This document shows, in pieces, positions 14,354-22,283 of a DNA stretch of 23,122 nucleotides. The notes under the pieces are model-generated. The model was given only the letters and a program-made list of their open reading frames with translations, searched no databases and was not told the DNA's origin. How positions within the stretch are numbered: position 1 is the first letter of the stretch; every line of letters begins with the position of its first letter. A program made the translations under genes and the position numbers. This DNA is from a virus, in IMG/VR virus record IMGVR_UViG_3300021378_000173, positions 1 through 23,122 of that record, one strand, 5' to 3'.

Positions 14354-15043
14354 TTAACCGCCCGCAGCAGCAAGGGCAGCGGCTCGTGGGAGCTGACCGC
14401 CAACGTTTGAAGTATTCGGAGAGACGGACATATTGAGCGATCCACCTACGCCCAGCAAACCACGGAACTGGGTGTAATGCGCCGCAGCACGCTCAAAGTT
14501 TCCGGCGTACTCAGCATCCTTGCTATATGCGCGATAGCATAAGTAGTCGGTTAGGGCGCCCGCATAGACGTCTTCGTTCACAAGTTCTGTTGAAGTATTG
14601 GTGATCTCTACTGGATTACTGGCGTACGCGATCTCTAACTTCTGACCAGACGTCGCCGGAGGATAAACATAAAAGATGCGTGGGCTACGCTCATCAAACA
14701 TAAAATGCCTGATAGCGCCTGGGGTAGATGCATGCCAGTCTGGTAATTGAGCATCTAACACCTCGCGCTCCACAATCCTCACCGCACGAGCGGGGCTGTC
14801 GTCCGCATTAATATTACGCACGGCATCCAGGAATCGATTGCCATCAGCAGGGATACTTTGCTTTGTGCCGGCCACCATTGCGTGAACAGTGTTCGATGCA
14901 TACAAATCAGGACGCATAATACAGACTTCTCGGCGCCCGTCGTTGAGGTAGCGCAACAGCTCCGCCTCCGGCCAACGAACACCCGTCGTATCCTGAATCA
15001 GGTCCTGTGCTCGAGTAATAACGTTTGCGGCTGTCAGCGCCAT
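14354..15043 (-). CDS. Phage head-tail adaptor (DUF6682-like, 229 residues)
   Basis: The N-terminus MALTAANVITRAQDLIQDTT followed by GVRWPEAELLRYLNDGRREV is the signature of the DUF6682 phage adaptor family: a helix, 'LQD-GVRW', then 'ELLRYLNDG-REV'. The middle is beta-rich with a 'FYVYPPATSG' strand, and a helix near the end (YAGNFERAAAHYTQFRGLLG) is followed by an Ala/Gly-rich tail (AALAAAGG). Such proteins bind the portal as an adaptor ring after DNA packaging and guide tail attachment. The gene lies between the small protein at 15052 and the connector at 13703, the expected place. The start has a GAGGT ribosome-binding site. Confidence 0.75.
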   Translation of the reverse strand: MALTAANVITRAQDLIQDTTGVRWPEAELLRYLNDGRREVCIMRPDLYASNTVHAMVAGTKQSIPADGNRFLDAVRNINADDSPARAVRIVEREVLDAQLPDWHASTPGAIRHFMFDERSPRIFYVYPPATSGQKLEIAYASNPVEITNTSTELVNEDVYAGALTDYLCYRAYSKDAEYAGNFERAAAHYTQFRGLLGVGGSLNMSVSPNTSNVGGQLPRAAALAAAGG

Positions 15044-15051
15044 TTAATACC

Positions 15052-15363
15052 TCACCAAAGTTCCCGGCGAGCCCAATAATTAGGGCTGAACTTATCGCTC
15101 TTCGTCGGGTTACCGTTCTTGTCTTTAATCCCGGCAGAGCGCTGCAAGTAATTCTTGCGGCGTTCCGGGTCTTTGTGCTGTGTAAAATCCTCGTAGCCTT
15201 TCTGGCCGAACTGCACGAGCTTTACTTCATCGCCTTTCTTGGCTAGCACAATCTTTTTTTTCTCGCTGCCTTTGGGCGCTGCTTTAGGTTTATTGAACCC
15301 ATCAAACTCGTGGCCGCGATAAATGATCTTGCCGCCCTCGCGCTTCACATCAGAAGCTTTCAT
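15052..15363 (-). CDS. Small basic protein, DUF5754/5872-like (103 residues)
   Basis: The sequence has a beta N-terminus (GGKIIYRGHEFDGF), a Lys-rich linker (KGSEKKKIVLAKKGDE), and a C-terminal signature VKLVQFGQKGYEDFTQHKD followed by PERRKNYLQRSAGI and a final SPNYWARRELW. The pattern 'FG-KGYEDFT-HKD-ERR-YL-R ... YWxRxxLW' is shared by small proteins of phages and large eukaryotic viruses, which I remember as a DUF5754 or DUF5872 family, of unknown function. The high charge suggests nucleic acid or capsid binding. The start ATG overlaps the end of an open but start-less frame upstream as ATGA (see findings), and GAGG lies seven bases before it. Confidence 0.65.
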   Translation of the reverse strand: MKASDVKREGGKIIYRGHEFDGFNKPKAAPKGSEKKKIVLAKKGDEVKLVQFGQKGYEDFTQHKDPERRKNYLQRSAGIKDKNGNPTKSDKFSPNYWARRELW

Positions 15364-15470
15364 CTGTGCCTCGCTGTCTTTTTAGCAATCGCCTTGGGTT
15401 GAGGAACAACTTGCTTCCCCTTTTTCGTTCCCTCTCGCCTACGCCTTACGTTTTGTTAGAACCGCGCGAG
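15361..15470 (-). other. Start-less +1-frame open stretch between two capsid-proximal genes
   Basis: After the 70-residue gene stops, the +1 frame stays open for about 30 codons (translating as QNVRRREGTKKGKQVVPQPK then AIAKKTARHR) and ends in TGA that overlaps the next ATG as ATGA. It has no ATG, GTG or TTG start. It could be a frameshifted C-terminal extension of the 70-residue protein, the end of a decayed gene, or chance. Confidence 0.35.
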
Positions 15471-15651
15471 CCATTGTCTTGGCGTCCGGCGCAGGTGCTG
15501 GTTCGGCCATGGGATCCATAACAGGAACCGGCTTTGGCTCAGCTTTGGGCGCTGCTTTCTTGTACTCAACAAAGTCAGGATCAGCAGCGAGAGACTCCGT
15601 GTAGTGGTACACGCAGCCAGATGATTTTTGTAGCAGTAGTTTTTGTGTCAT
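15439..15651 (-). CDS. Small capsid-proximal protein of unknown function (70 residues)
   Basis: The sequence MTQKLLLQKSSGCVYHYTES then LAADPDFVEYK forms a compact N-terminus. It is followed by an Ala/Pro/Lys/Glu linker (KAAPKAEPKPVPVMDPMAEP) and a basic end (ARAVLTKRKA). Proteins with this opening ('LL-K-SG-VY-YTE-LA--P-F--Y') followed by a proline-rich tail recur in phage structural modules, with no known function. The gene starts immediately after the hairpin-plus-T-run that ends the capsid gene, so its ATG lies in the last bases of a terminator-like element. A head-decoration or stabilising role is possible but not shown. Confidence 0.6.
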   Translation of the reverse strand: MTQKLLLQKSSGCVYHYTESLAADPDFVEYKKAAPKAEPKPVPVMDPMAEPAPAPDAKTMARAVLTKRKA

Positions 15652-15678
15652 ATAAAAGAGAGGGGGATTGCTCCCCCT
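15652..15678 (-). terminator. Rho-independent terminator-like hairpin after the capsid gene
   Basis: On the minus strand AGGGGG-AGCAAT-CCCCCT forms a six-pair G/C stem with a six-base loop, followed by CTCTTTTAT. It lies 12 bases after the capsid stop and directly before the next ATG. It would end or reduce readthrough of the capsid transcript, giving more capsid than downstream tail protein. Confidence 0.75.
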
Positions 15679-15689
15679 CCCCCTAGTGG

Positions 15690-16667
15690 TTAACCACGGG
15701 CAACGTAAACGTCAACCAAGGCTTCAGGCTTAACAACTTTGTAGCCATACACATTCAAGCCACGAACGATATTGCCGAACGTGGTCTGAGCGCGAAGGGT
15801 CTCAACGTTGGTGATCTGAGAAGCGAAGGAGATCGCGTCACGAGTACCGGCCAGGAAGTGCCATGCTGCCTTATCGGCTGCACCACCTGTACCGCCAGCA
15901 GCACCGTCAGAGCCGAGGTCAGTCAGCTTGTTGACGTTGTTGGAGACGTACAGAGTGAAGCGGTCGATCATGCCGAGCTTGCCATTACGCAGTGGAGAAG
16001 CATCGTCACCAGTCAGGTAAGCCTGGCGCAGATCTGACTTCTTGAGCATAGCAGCGAACCAAGGAGAAACCACCATCCAGCGGCCGTCTTCGGGAACGTT
16101 CTGCTCGTCAAGCACTTGACCTGCATCAAGGATCACATCAAGAACATCAGCAGATGTGACAGCGCGAGGAGCGCCAGCAGCACCGAGGTTGATGTCGCCA
16201 GAGATGGCGCCAGCCGTTGCGCCTTTGTTGGCAGCAGCAGCAGAAGACGGAACGGTGTTCAAAACATCGCTGTCGATGCTGATCTTCATTTGCTCTGCGG
16301 CGTCGTTTGTGAAGATGTCCATCAAGCGCACATCAGCTTGTACTTCATCAACGTCGTCAACGACCACAGAGAAATAGCGGCCTTTGTCGATCGTCAACTC
16401 GATTGGTGTGGACTCAGGGACTTCGTTCGTCAAGTTCAAGCCCTTGGTGTAATCACGGATCGTGATCGTTGGGATTGAACGGATGTGAACTTTGTCACTC
16501 TGGCCCTTGATCTCACCTTCCCAATCGTTGTTGGTGATCTCAGCCATAACGGTTGATTTGTAGAACTTGACCTGCAACTTGCCAGACCAAATCTCAGGGA
16601 TAAATTTCGCACCGCTCGAATTAGCAGTGCTGTACTGGGGGTACCCAGAGGTAGCGGCTACAGCCAT
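15690..16667 (-). CDS. Major capsid protein
   Basis: A 325-residue shell protein, expected to have the HK97 fold. The N-terminus (MAVAATSGYPQYSTANSSGA) is followed by IPEIWSGKLQVKFYKSTVMA and a beta/loop segment (IRSIPTITIRDYTKGLN), then YFSVVVDDVDEVQADVRLMD and a long helix (NDAAEQMKISIDSDVLN). The end has a strand with GLNVYGYKVVKPEALVDVYV. These are typical capsid-protein features of short-tailed phages (N-arm, E-loop, spine helix, A-domain). The gene lies directly after a scaffold-type gene and is flanked by hairpins, which fits high, isolated expression. The GGAG ribosome-binding site is well placed nine bases before ATG. The family call is by pattern and position. Confidence 0.85.
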   Translation of the reverse strand: MAVAATSGYPQYSTANSSGAKFIPEIWSGKLQVKFYKSTVMAEITNNDWEGEIKGQSDKVHIRSIPTITIRDYTKGLNLTNEVPESTPIELTIDKGRYFSVVVDDVDEVQADVRLMDIFTNDAAEQMKISIDSDVLNTVPSSAAAANKGATAGAISGDINLGAAGAPRAVTSADVLDVILDAGQVLDEQNVPEDGRWMVVSPWFAAMLKKSDLRQAYLTGDDASPLRNGKLGMIDRFTLYVSNNVNKLTDLGSDGAAGGTGGAADKAAWHFLAGTRDAISFASQITNVETLRAQTTFGNIVRGLNVYGYKVVKPEALVDVYVARG

Positions 16668-16690
16668 TTTAATTACTCCAATAAAATTTG

Positions 16691-16705
16691 ATTAGCCGCG
16701 CTAAT
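16691..16705 (-). other. Hairpin in the leader of the capsid gene
   Basis: ATTAGC-GCG-GCTAAT is a perfect six-pair stem with a three-base loop, followed by CAAATTTT, between the scaffold stop and the capsid ribosome-binding site. It may stabilise or process the capsid mRNA, or act as a weak terminator. Confidence 0.45.
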
Positions 16706-16714
16706 ACTCTAGGG

Positions 16715-17731
16715 CTAACGAATGCGCCCATCGAGTGTTGCGGCATGGATTTCTGCTTCCATCGCCACCATTTCTTTCGCACCAATCTCACCTCTTCGAG
16801 CTGCGGCATAAAAGTCCGCGATCTCTCTGCGTGAGAAGAACCTCTTGCCCGTGGGCGGCGCCACAACTCGGTTTGAGTCTGGTGCTACCTGAGCCTCAAG
16901 ATTGCGCTTAGATTGATTGGCGTTGGCTTCTTGGCTTTGTTTCCACTTCGAGAAGAACCTTGCGACGCGGTCTGCGTCTTTCGCTTGCTCAGCGTCCGAG
17001 AGGAGGTCTTGACGGGTCTTGCCTGTGAACTCATCGTATTCATCCAGCCACTTGAGGAAGTTCTCCTCGCCGTTAATCGAGACCCAGTCAGGGACAAGTT
17101 GTCCTAGGCGCTCGAAGAATCCAACCTCAGCCGTCCTGGCAGTGGTCGTGGTGACCATTTCCAATTGACGCTTGAGATCGGAAATCTCTCCTTCCTTGGC
17201 CGATACTTGATCTTGAGCTGCGCGTTTGATTACGTCGAGTAGATCGTCGCCATACTTCTCGCGATCCTCAGCACTGATGAGTGACGAAGGCTTGTTCTCG
17301 CCCTGACTCTTCAACTGCTCGATTTCAGTCTTCAGTGTGTCGAGTTGCTGTTTGAGAGCGCGGTTGTCCGCGCTTAACCGAGGCACCTCAGCCCGATACT
17401 TTCCTTCCAGCACCTTATATCGATGTTCCCATTGATCATCTTTCTTCTGATCGTCTGGCTGCTCAGTAGGTGGAGCGGAATCAGAAGCCGCTTCCGAAGC
17501 CTTGTCGGGCATCTCGCTTGGCGGGGGCGTATCAACAGGAGCCGACTCGGGCTCTGTCTGGGCGGTTTGAGGTTCTTCACTAGGGGTCTCATAAACCTGC
17601 TTGTGAAGGGCTTCGGCTCTTTCAGCCGCTTCTTGCACTTTACGTGGAATTGCCACAATATTTCTCCATGAGCCACCTGGTCGCACGTCAGCCTCGCGGT
17701 AATGACGCGACTCCCAATTAGTAGTCTTCAT
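16715..17731 (-). CDS. Scaffolding-type protein (338 residues)
   Basis: The sequence has the layout of a phage scaffold. Residues 1-45 are mixed, and 46-100 are an acidic, proline-rich, disordered stretch (PSEEPQTAQTEPESAPVDTP). Residues about 100-145 form a coiled coil (YKVLEGKYRAEVPRLSADNR, LKQQLDTLKTEIEQLKSQ), and 178-192 continue it (EGEISDLKRQLEMV). The C-terminal part is helical and charged (FSKWKQSQEANANQSKRNLE). Scaffold proteins drive correct assembly of the procapsid and leave before or during packaging. It lies immediately upstream of the major capsid gene, the normal position. The ribosome-binding site AGGA lies in the short gap after the 76-residue gene. No protease motif is seen. 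The call rests on composition and gene order. Confidence 0.75.
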   Translation of the reverse strand: MKTTNWESRHYREADVRPGGSWRNIVAIPRKVQEAAERAEALHKQVYETPSEEPQTAQTEPESAPVDTPPPSEMPDKASEAASDSAPPTEQPDDQKKDDQWEHRYKVLEGKYRAEVPRLSADNRALKQQLDTLKTEIEQLKSQGENKPSSLISAEDREKYGDDLLDVIKRAAQDQVSAKEGEISDLKRQLEMVTTTTARTAEVGFFERLGQLVPDWVSINGEENFLKWLDEYDEFTGKTRQDLLSDAEQAKDADRVARFFSKWKQSQEANANQSKRNLEAQVAPDSNRVVAPPTGKRFFSRREIADFYAAARRGEIGAKEMVAMEAEIHAATLDGRIR

Positions 17732-17774
17732 TTATTTCCTGCGATACCGGCAGGTACGGTTTCGATCCTATGGA

Positions 17775-18005
17775 TCAGAACTTTCGAACTGTCTCTCGAG
17801 CGTTACTTGATTTTTCGAGCAGCTCAGTTAAAGCCTGTCCGGCTCCTTGATGCCAGCGAGCTTGATGCTCGTCTTTGACATAGAAGCCGTCACGGGCAAT
17901 GGTCTGTACTGAATCCTGTAGCCAGGCCATCACTTCTTGAAAATCGGCATTGCCTTCAAGGGTGGCCAGCGCTTGCAGAACTCTTTTTGTTGGATGGGTC
18001 AGCAC
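17775..18005 (-). CDS. Small helical protein of unknown function (76 residues)
   Basis: Starts at GTG 18003-18005, six bases after the stop of the upstream small gene; no ATG gives a better start. The sequence MLTHPTKRVLQALATLEGNA then DFQEVMAWLQDSVQTIARDG and ARWHQGAGQALTELLEKSS predicts three helices. The 'W-QG-QAL-EL' ending is often seen in small proteins between the portal and scaffold genes of short-tailed phages, whose role is not known to me. It could be a portal- or scaffold-associated assembly factor. A GATCC/GGATC inverted repeat (17764-17776) overlaps its stop. Confidence 0.6.
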   Translation of the reverse strand: MLTHPTKRVLQALATLEGNADFQEVMAWLQDSVQTIARDGFYVKDEHQARWHQGAGQALTELLEKSSNARETVRKF

Positions 18006-18011
18006 TGATAT

Positions 18012-18179
18012 TTACTTGCGCTTACCATAATCCTGCGACGAACGATGACCACACGCTATTCCGCCGTCGGCCATTTTTTTGCCGTGCATCTTAGCCTCGT
18101 GTGTCATCACTTCTTTTTTGGCCACTTGCTTCATGCCTTTCTTGGCCATGCCGCCATCGCCATATTTACCTTTCATCAT
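18012..18179 (-). CDS. Small basic protein with MADGG motif (55 residues)
   Basis: A 55-residue frame from the first of two ATG codons at 18174-18179, starting two bases after the portal stop. It encodes MMKGKYGDGGMAKKGMKQVA, then KKEVMTHEAKMHGKKMADGG and IACGHRSSQDYGKRK. It is very rich in Lys, Met and Gly. Short proteins of this make-up occur after portal genes in many aquatic phages; function unknown. The KKMADGG motif also occurs as MMADGGQV near the end of the portal protein just upstream, which suggests that the two proteins share a binding partner or that one copied the other. A basic peptide of this type could bind DNA or the acidic scaffold. Confidence 0.7.
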   Translation of the reverse strand: MMKGKYGDGGMAKKGMKQVAKKEVMTHEAKMHGKKMADGGIACGHRSSQDYGKRK

Positions 18180-18181
18180 TT

Positions 18182-20275
18182 TTAAAATCCGTCTCTCATA
18201 GCCTTATTGGCCAAAAATTGATTAATCTTCTCGGGCGTCACGCCCTGGTTCATAACCTGCCCACCGTCTGCCATCATCTGCGGCTGCATCGTAGCCACTG
18301 GAGGAGCGGCGCTTGGCTGTGCGGGCTGAGCCTGTTGAGCCTGATCCGCAAACTGCTGGACCATCTGTTGCGCCATCGCTTGCGCCATCTGCTGGATCTG
18401 CATTTGCTGTATTGAGTTGTCGTCTGGGACTATCTTGTTCGTATCCATCTGCAGACCACGCGCTGTTTCACGCAAGATGTACGCACGTCCAGCCGGGCCA
18501 ACAATCTGTGAGTCAATCGGATTAGATGTGGCCATCAAAAATTCATTGCGGCGCATCTGCAGAGCCTCTTTGTGGATAAGGCCGATCGCACCTTTCGCAA
18601 CCACTTGATAATCCCCTTTGATATAGGGATCTGGGTCATACATCATATTGTGCATATATAGTCTCTGCACAATACCAGCTACTATTTTATCTATGTTTGC
18701 TACTGACTGTTTGATGCCTTTTGATGCATTGTCCATCAACATCGACAAGCCCGAGGCAGTGCGACCAGCTCCACCCACGGCACTCGATCCATAAACATAA
18801 TTCGGGATGCCGGTTACCTCGTCAGACTGGCGGGCAAACTGCTGGAACACCGAGAGCAATACATCAGCGTTCATGTTTGGCTGGAAAAACTTCACCGCTG
18901 GAGCGCCGCCACCTGTTCGGTCAGACGTCACCTGCCAGATCTTCCAAGGGTAGATGTCAGTCAGATCCTCTCCATCAGGCAGACGATCGATCGTCACTTC
19001 TACTTGAGGGCCAGATGCCACGCCCATGTTGTTCGCTAAGCTGCGGGCTGCGGCATTACACATAATCTGCGTGTCGCGCATAACCTCTGGCATAGCTACA
19101 CCCCAGAAGCTATGCGGGATCTCTTCCCAGCAGGCCACGTCATAAGGACGGCGCCCAAGTGGGTCTGGGTTGATAATGCATTTCCAGACAAGGCCATCTG
19201 TCCACCATAAATCAACCTCGTACTCTTGGTCTGGCTCAATGGTCTTATCCTGGATACCCCACTCGATCAGCCACTGGCCATTGACTGAACCCCAGAACTC
19301 CAAGGTTTCAATCTGATCTTCATTTAATGGAGTGCGAAATGGCTTACCCTCAAGAGTACGGCGCTCGGTATCTCCGGCCTGAAACGATCGGTAACCACTC
19401 TTGCCGTATCGATCCATGACTGTTTGTAAAGCATCTTGATCTACGCCTGGTGTGCCTTTGAGGGCATAGAGTGACGCACGAGAAAGACGCTGGCGGTGAA
19501 TAAAGTACCCATCATCAACTCCCGTGGAGGAGGGGGAGGGGTAGCAGTCGTAAGGCGACACACGCTCAATCTCGCGAACGAAGTCGGTTGTAATGACTGG
19601 CTGGAAGTCTGGGCCCCAGGTCATCTTCTTGCGCCGCTTGACGATTGGGCCCTTGATAATAGCCGAAGGAAACGTCACGAAGTCAGTAATGAACGCTTTG
19701 AGCGCCATCTCAAACTTGCCTTCATTGAGCTGATCTTCGATCTTATTGCCCATGCGACGGGCTGAGTCAGCCGCCTCTTCTTTAAAGCGATTCAAAATCA
19801 TCTCGTGAACTTCTTCCATGCGGGCACGGAATGTCTCTGGATGGAGCTCACCGCCGTCCTGATCGATGTACTGCATGGCCTCTGTCTTCACTAGGTCGAT
19901 GATCGCCTGCTGCATCTCGGGTGGCATCTGCGGCTCATTTGCCGGTACAAGATCAAAAACACGATCTTGCTGGCCAAACATCACGTCGCGTATCCAGGAC
20001 TCAGCAGCACGGCACTTCACATCGGTGAGCATCATAAAGATATCTGAGCCACCCATCTTGGCGATCTCAGCCGATTTGTCTGGGTCATACACACCACGAC
20101 GCTGACGCTCACAGCGCAGCAAGCGCTCGGCGATTTCCGCTCTCGCTACCTTGGCTTGCTCCCAGCACCGACGCACATACGCCGATAGGTTCGATTCAAA
20201 ACCCGCGTTCTCCTCTAGTGGAGTCGCGTCTGAGACCTCAGATTCAATCAGTGGTTGGTTATTCAGATAGCTCAT
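18182..20275 (-). CDS. Portal protein (697 residues)
   Basis: This is the dodecameric ring at the packaging vertex, through which DNA enters and leaves. The length and content fit the portals of short-tailed phages: N-terminal helices (NLSAYVRRCWEQAKVARAEI), an 'R-RRGVYDPDK' turn, 'DVKCRAAESWIRDVMFG' and the wing-domain stretch FITDFVTFPSAIIKGPIVKR. The core helix-rich region includes SLANNMGVASGPQVEV and the 'GRTASGLSMLMDNASKGIKQ' segment characteristic of portal crowns and stems. The last 90 residues are very Gln/Met/Ala-rich (QQMQIQQMAQAMAQQMVQQF), probably a barrel or disordered tail inside the capsid, and end MMADGGQVMNQGVTPEKINQ. The gene is four bases after the large terminase. Confidence 0.88.
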   Translation of the reverse strand: MSYLNNQPLIESEVSDATPLEENAGFESNLSAYVRRCWEQAKVARAEIAERLLRCERQRRGVYDPDKSAEIAKMGGSDIFMMLTDVKCRAAESWIRDVMFGQQDRVFDLVPANEPQMPPEMQQAIIDLVKTEAMQYIDQDGGELHPETFRARMEEVHEMILNRFKEEAADSARRMGNKIEDQLNEGKFEMALKAFITDFVTFPSAIIKGPIVKRRKKMTWGPDFQPVITTDFVREIERVSPYDCYPSPSSTGVDDGYFIHRQRLSRASLYALKGTPGVDQDALQTVMDRYGKSGYRSFQAGDTERRTLEGKPFRTPLNEDQIETLEFWGSVNGQWLIEWGIQDKTIEPDQEYEVDLWWTDGLVWKCIINPDPLGRRPYDVACWEEIPHSFWGVAMPEVMRDTQIMCNAAARSLANNMGVASGPQVEVTIDRLPDGEDLTDIYPWKIWQVTSDRTGGGAPAVKFFQPNMNADVLLSVFQQFARQSDEVTGIPNYVYGSSAVGGAGRTASGLSMLMDNASKGIKQSVANIDKIVAGIVQRLYMHNMMYDPDPYIKGDYQVVAKGAIGLIHKEALQMRRNEFLMATSNPIDSQIVGPAGRAYILRETARGLQMDTNKIVPDDNSIQQMQIQQMAQAMAQQMVQQFADQAQQAQPAQPSAAPPVATMQPQMMADGGQVMNQGVTPEKINQFLANKAMRDGF

Positions 20276-20278
20276 TTA

Positions 20279-21709
20279 TCACGTCCAGCCCTTTGCGGAT
20301 TTCTTACTCACAGACCGAGCCCGCGCTGGACTCAATCCACTACGCACCCGCAAGCACAAGTACTGCAGCGCATCCTGGATGTGCGAGTAGATGTCTTTAA
20401 CGGGGCGATCTCTGTATCTTGCGTTGCCTGTTGTCCTCAGGCGTTCAAACTTATATCTGCCGCCCAACCCCTTTCGGATAGTGGTGCAGCGTGGATTTAA
20501 TGCAAACGCTGGCTGGCCGTCAGCCATCTTCGTTAAGAAGAAAGCCACCGACTCGCGTCGAGGAAGAAAGTCATTAGTGGGGGCGGGCTCGGTCGGGATG
20601 CCGGACTCGAGCAGTTCTTGCAAACAAGTCTTCTCATCAGTCTGTGAGCGAATGTTGCCCGCTGGGTCGCCAACAGAGTGCATGGCGTAACCGCTGTACT
20701 TGTTCACCAAAAGCGGCTTGACCACTTCGTTTGAGAACTGGCGGATGCCCATGTCTTCAGACACCAGCTCATCCAATATAACAATCTTTCCTCTAGCTGT
20801 AACTTGAGCTATCACACAGGCTGGCGTCAAACCAAAGTCCCAACCAAGAATCAGGGGCAGTCCACGCTCGGCCTCAATGTTCTTCTCCAGGCAGTGGATC
20901 TTGTCGTTGTACTCTGGGTAGACGGGCTTGCCATCTTTGGTTGACCCGTAGTTCCCTAGGAGAAAGACGTTGATCCAGTCCTCTGGTTTCGAGGTGACCT
21001 GACGCAAGTAGTATTCGTAACCGTTAGGTAAATTAAATACGTTCTCAGCATCGGGGTTGGCGTGGTACTGACCTTCGGCGTCCCTGTACAAACCACCAGG
21101 CTGGCGGAAGAACTTCCAGGCCTCTGGTTGTTCCTCTTCAGCGACTTTGTAATACCAGTGGTCGTCGTCGCATGGGTTGGTGTCCAGAATAATCCCGGAC
21201 CAACTCGGGCCGCCCACCAACTTGGATGGGTAGCGCCCAACCCGCTGGGTGACCATATCAAAGATCTCTTTCGGAATCTCCGAGGCTTCGTTAATCCAGG
21301 CGCCAGTCAATTCAAGCGACCGTAGCTTGCCGGTCTCGGTTGGCCTGTCAAGCGCCATAAACATAACCTCGAGCTCCATCGACGTCCCGTCACCAATATC
21401 AGCGATCTTCATCGTAGAGGTAATTGGTGTGTCCCATTTGAAGGGCGCCACGTTTGACGGGAACCAGGTCTCCCAGGTTTTGATCGTGGTGGATTTTAAT
21501 TCTGGATAGGTGTTGCGCATAATCAGCCAGCGGCTGCGTCTCACTCCGTCCGAGGAGGGCGCTTGCCGCAAAGCCCGCGCCACGATTTCCACACAGCAAG
21601 TTGAACTTTTACCGGAGCCAACTGGGCCCATAAGGCCCCGCACGAAAGAGTCGTCTTGATGGAAGGCAGCCGCCATCGGCCCAGGGGGTTGATACGATAT
21701 GACATCCAC
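20279..21709 (-). CDS. terL: Terminase large subunit (packaging ATPase and nuclease)
   Basis: A 476-residue motor protein. The ATPase domain shows Walker A GPVGSGKSS at residues 28-36, a helix with arginine (IMRNTYPELK), Walker B ending in catalytic Glu (LTGAWINEASE, E141), and the coupling motif LDTNP (176-180). The RNase H-like nuclease domain shows the first aspartate in GWDFG (D291), GDPAGN (D348) and a late DIYSHIQDALQYL segment that supplies the remaining metal ligand. It drives genome packaging into the procapsid through the portal and cuts the concatemer. The GTG start shares one base with the stop of the small gene upstream (TAGTG). It is the firmest identity in the window apart from the fibre and lysozyme. 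Confidence 0.95.
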   Translation of the reverse strand: MDVISYQPPGPMAAAFHQDDSFVRGLMGPVGSGKSSTCCVEIVARALRQAPSSDGVRRSRWLIMRNTYPELKSTTIKTWETWFPSNVAPFKWDTPITSTMKIADIGDGTSMELEVMFMALDRPTETGKLRSLELTGAWINEASEIPKEIFDMVTQRVGRYPSKLVGGPSWSGIILDTNPCDDDHWYYKVAEEEQPEAWKFFRQPGGLYRDAEGQYHANPDAENVFNLPNGYEYYLRQVTSKPEDWINVFLLGNYGSTKDGKPVYPEYNDKIHCLEKNIEAERGLPLILGWDFGLTPACVIAQVTARGKIVILDELVSEDMGIRQFSNEVVKPLLVNKYSGYAMHSVGDPAGNIRSQTDEKTCLQELLESGIPTEPAPTNDFLPRRESVAFFLTKMADGQPAFALNPRCTTIRKGLGGRYKFERLRTTGNARYRDRPVKDIYSHIQDALQYLCLRVRSGLSPARARSVSKKSAKGWT

Positions 21710-21945
21710 TACTTCTTCCCGCCAAGATCTAATTGGAATGTGATGGGCTGAGCGTCAACTTCCATGCGCACGTCACTGAGATCTGGGAGCGTCTTACGCA
21801 AAAGCACCTCGATTGCCCGCACTTGTGTCGAGGTCAAGTCTACCTTTCCAGTCGCGTGATCCTGCAGACGATTAATCAGCTGAGCCGCTTGGATCTTTAG
21901 TCTGGTGTTCTCATCGTGTCGGATTCGGTGTGTACGTGCTGCCAT
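21709..21945 (-). CDS. Candidate terminase small subunit (78 residues)
   Basis: The sequence MAARTHRIRHDENTRLKIQA then AQLINRLQDHATGKVDLTST then QVRAIEVLLRKTLPDLSDVR is a helical DNA-binding-type layout. The central 'INRLQDHATG--DLTSTQVRA--VLLRKTLPDLS' pattern is common in short proteins placed directly before large terminases of phages and often annotated as terminase small subunit. It would recognise the packaging start site. The length is short for a classical small subunit. The gene overlaps the large terminase by one base and follows the 88-residue gene by one base. Position and pattern support the call; no direct evidence of DNA binding. Confidence 0.6.
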   Translation of the reverse strand: MAARTHRIRHDENTRLKIQAAQLINRLQDHATGKVDLTSTQVRAIEVLLRKTLPDLSDVRMEVDAQPITFQLDLGGKK

Positions 21946-21946
21946 T

Positions 21947-22213
21947 TCATTTTCCTAATTGCTCAACCCCCGCTCTATCGAAGGCTTTCAAAATTGACCC
22001 GGCCAAAAGCATCAGGTCCTCTCTGGCTCGAAACTCGTTCAAATTGATCTCTGACTCGAACAGATGAGGATCGCCCTTGATGTTGACCATTCCGGTAAGC
22101 AACACCACCTGAGGGGCAAGCGCCCGCTTGGTTTCTGATTCGTAAGTGACAGTGATGCCACGCAGCGCCTCAAATTGATTGAGGAACACCTGCAATTGAT
22201 CTGTGTTCAGCAC
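21947..22213 (-). CDS. Unknown 88-residue protein, first protein of the packaging operon
   Basis: Starts at GTG 22211-22213 with an AGGGT-type site nine bases upstream. The sequence MLNTDQLQVFLNQFEALRGI then TVTYESETKRALAPQVVLLT predicts an alpha/beta fold: a first helix, then beta strands (VVLLTGMVNIKGDP), and a C-terminal helix (LMLLAGSILKAFDRAGVEQL). I do not recognise the family. It is soluble and acidic overall. The position before the small terminase, one base away, suggests a packaging or regulatory role. It is the first protein gene after the tRNA. Confidence 0.6.
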   Translation of the reverse strand: MLNTDQLQVFLNQFEALRGITVTYESETKRALAPQVVLLTGMVNIKGDPHLFESEINLNEFRAREDLMLLAGSILKAFDRAGVEQLGK

Positions 22214-22248
22214 GGCTATTACCCTAGGACAGGCGAACGCGGTCCATA

Positions 22249-22262
22249 AAGCCAGCTGGCTT
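22249..22262. other. 14-base perfect palindrome after the tRNA
   Basis: AAGCCAGCTGGCTT, self-complementary over its full length, lies between the tRNA and the 88-residue gene. In RNA it would form a short hairpin (five pairs, four-base loop) followed by UUUAU-poor sequence, so it may define the tRNA 3' trailer or bind a dimeric protein. Confidence 0.45.
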
Positions 22263-22283
22263 CAGGATTTCTGTTTGTGTGAT

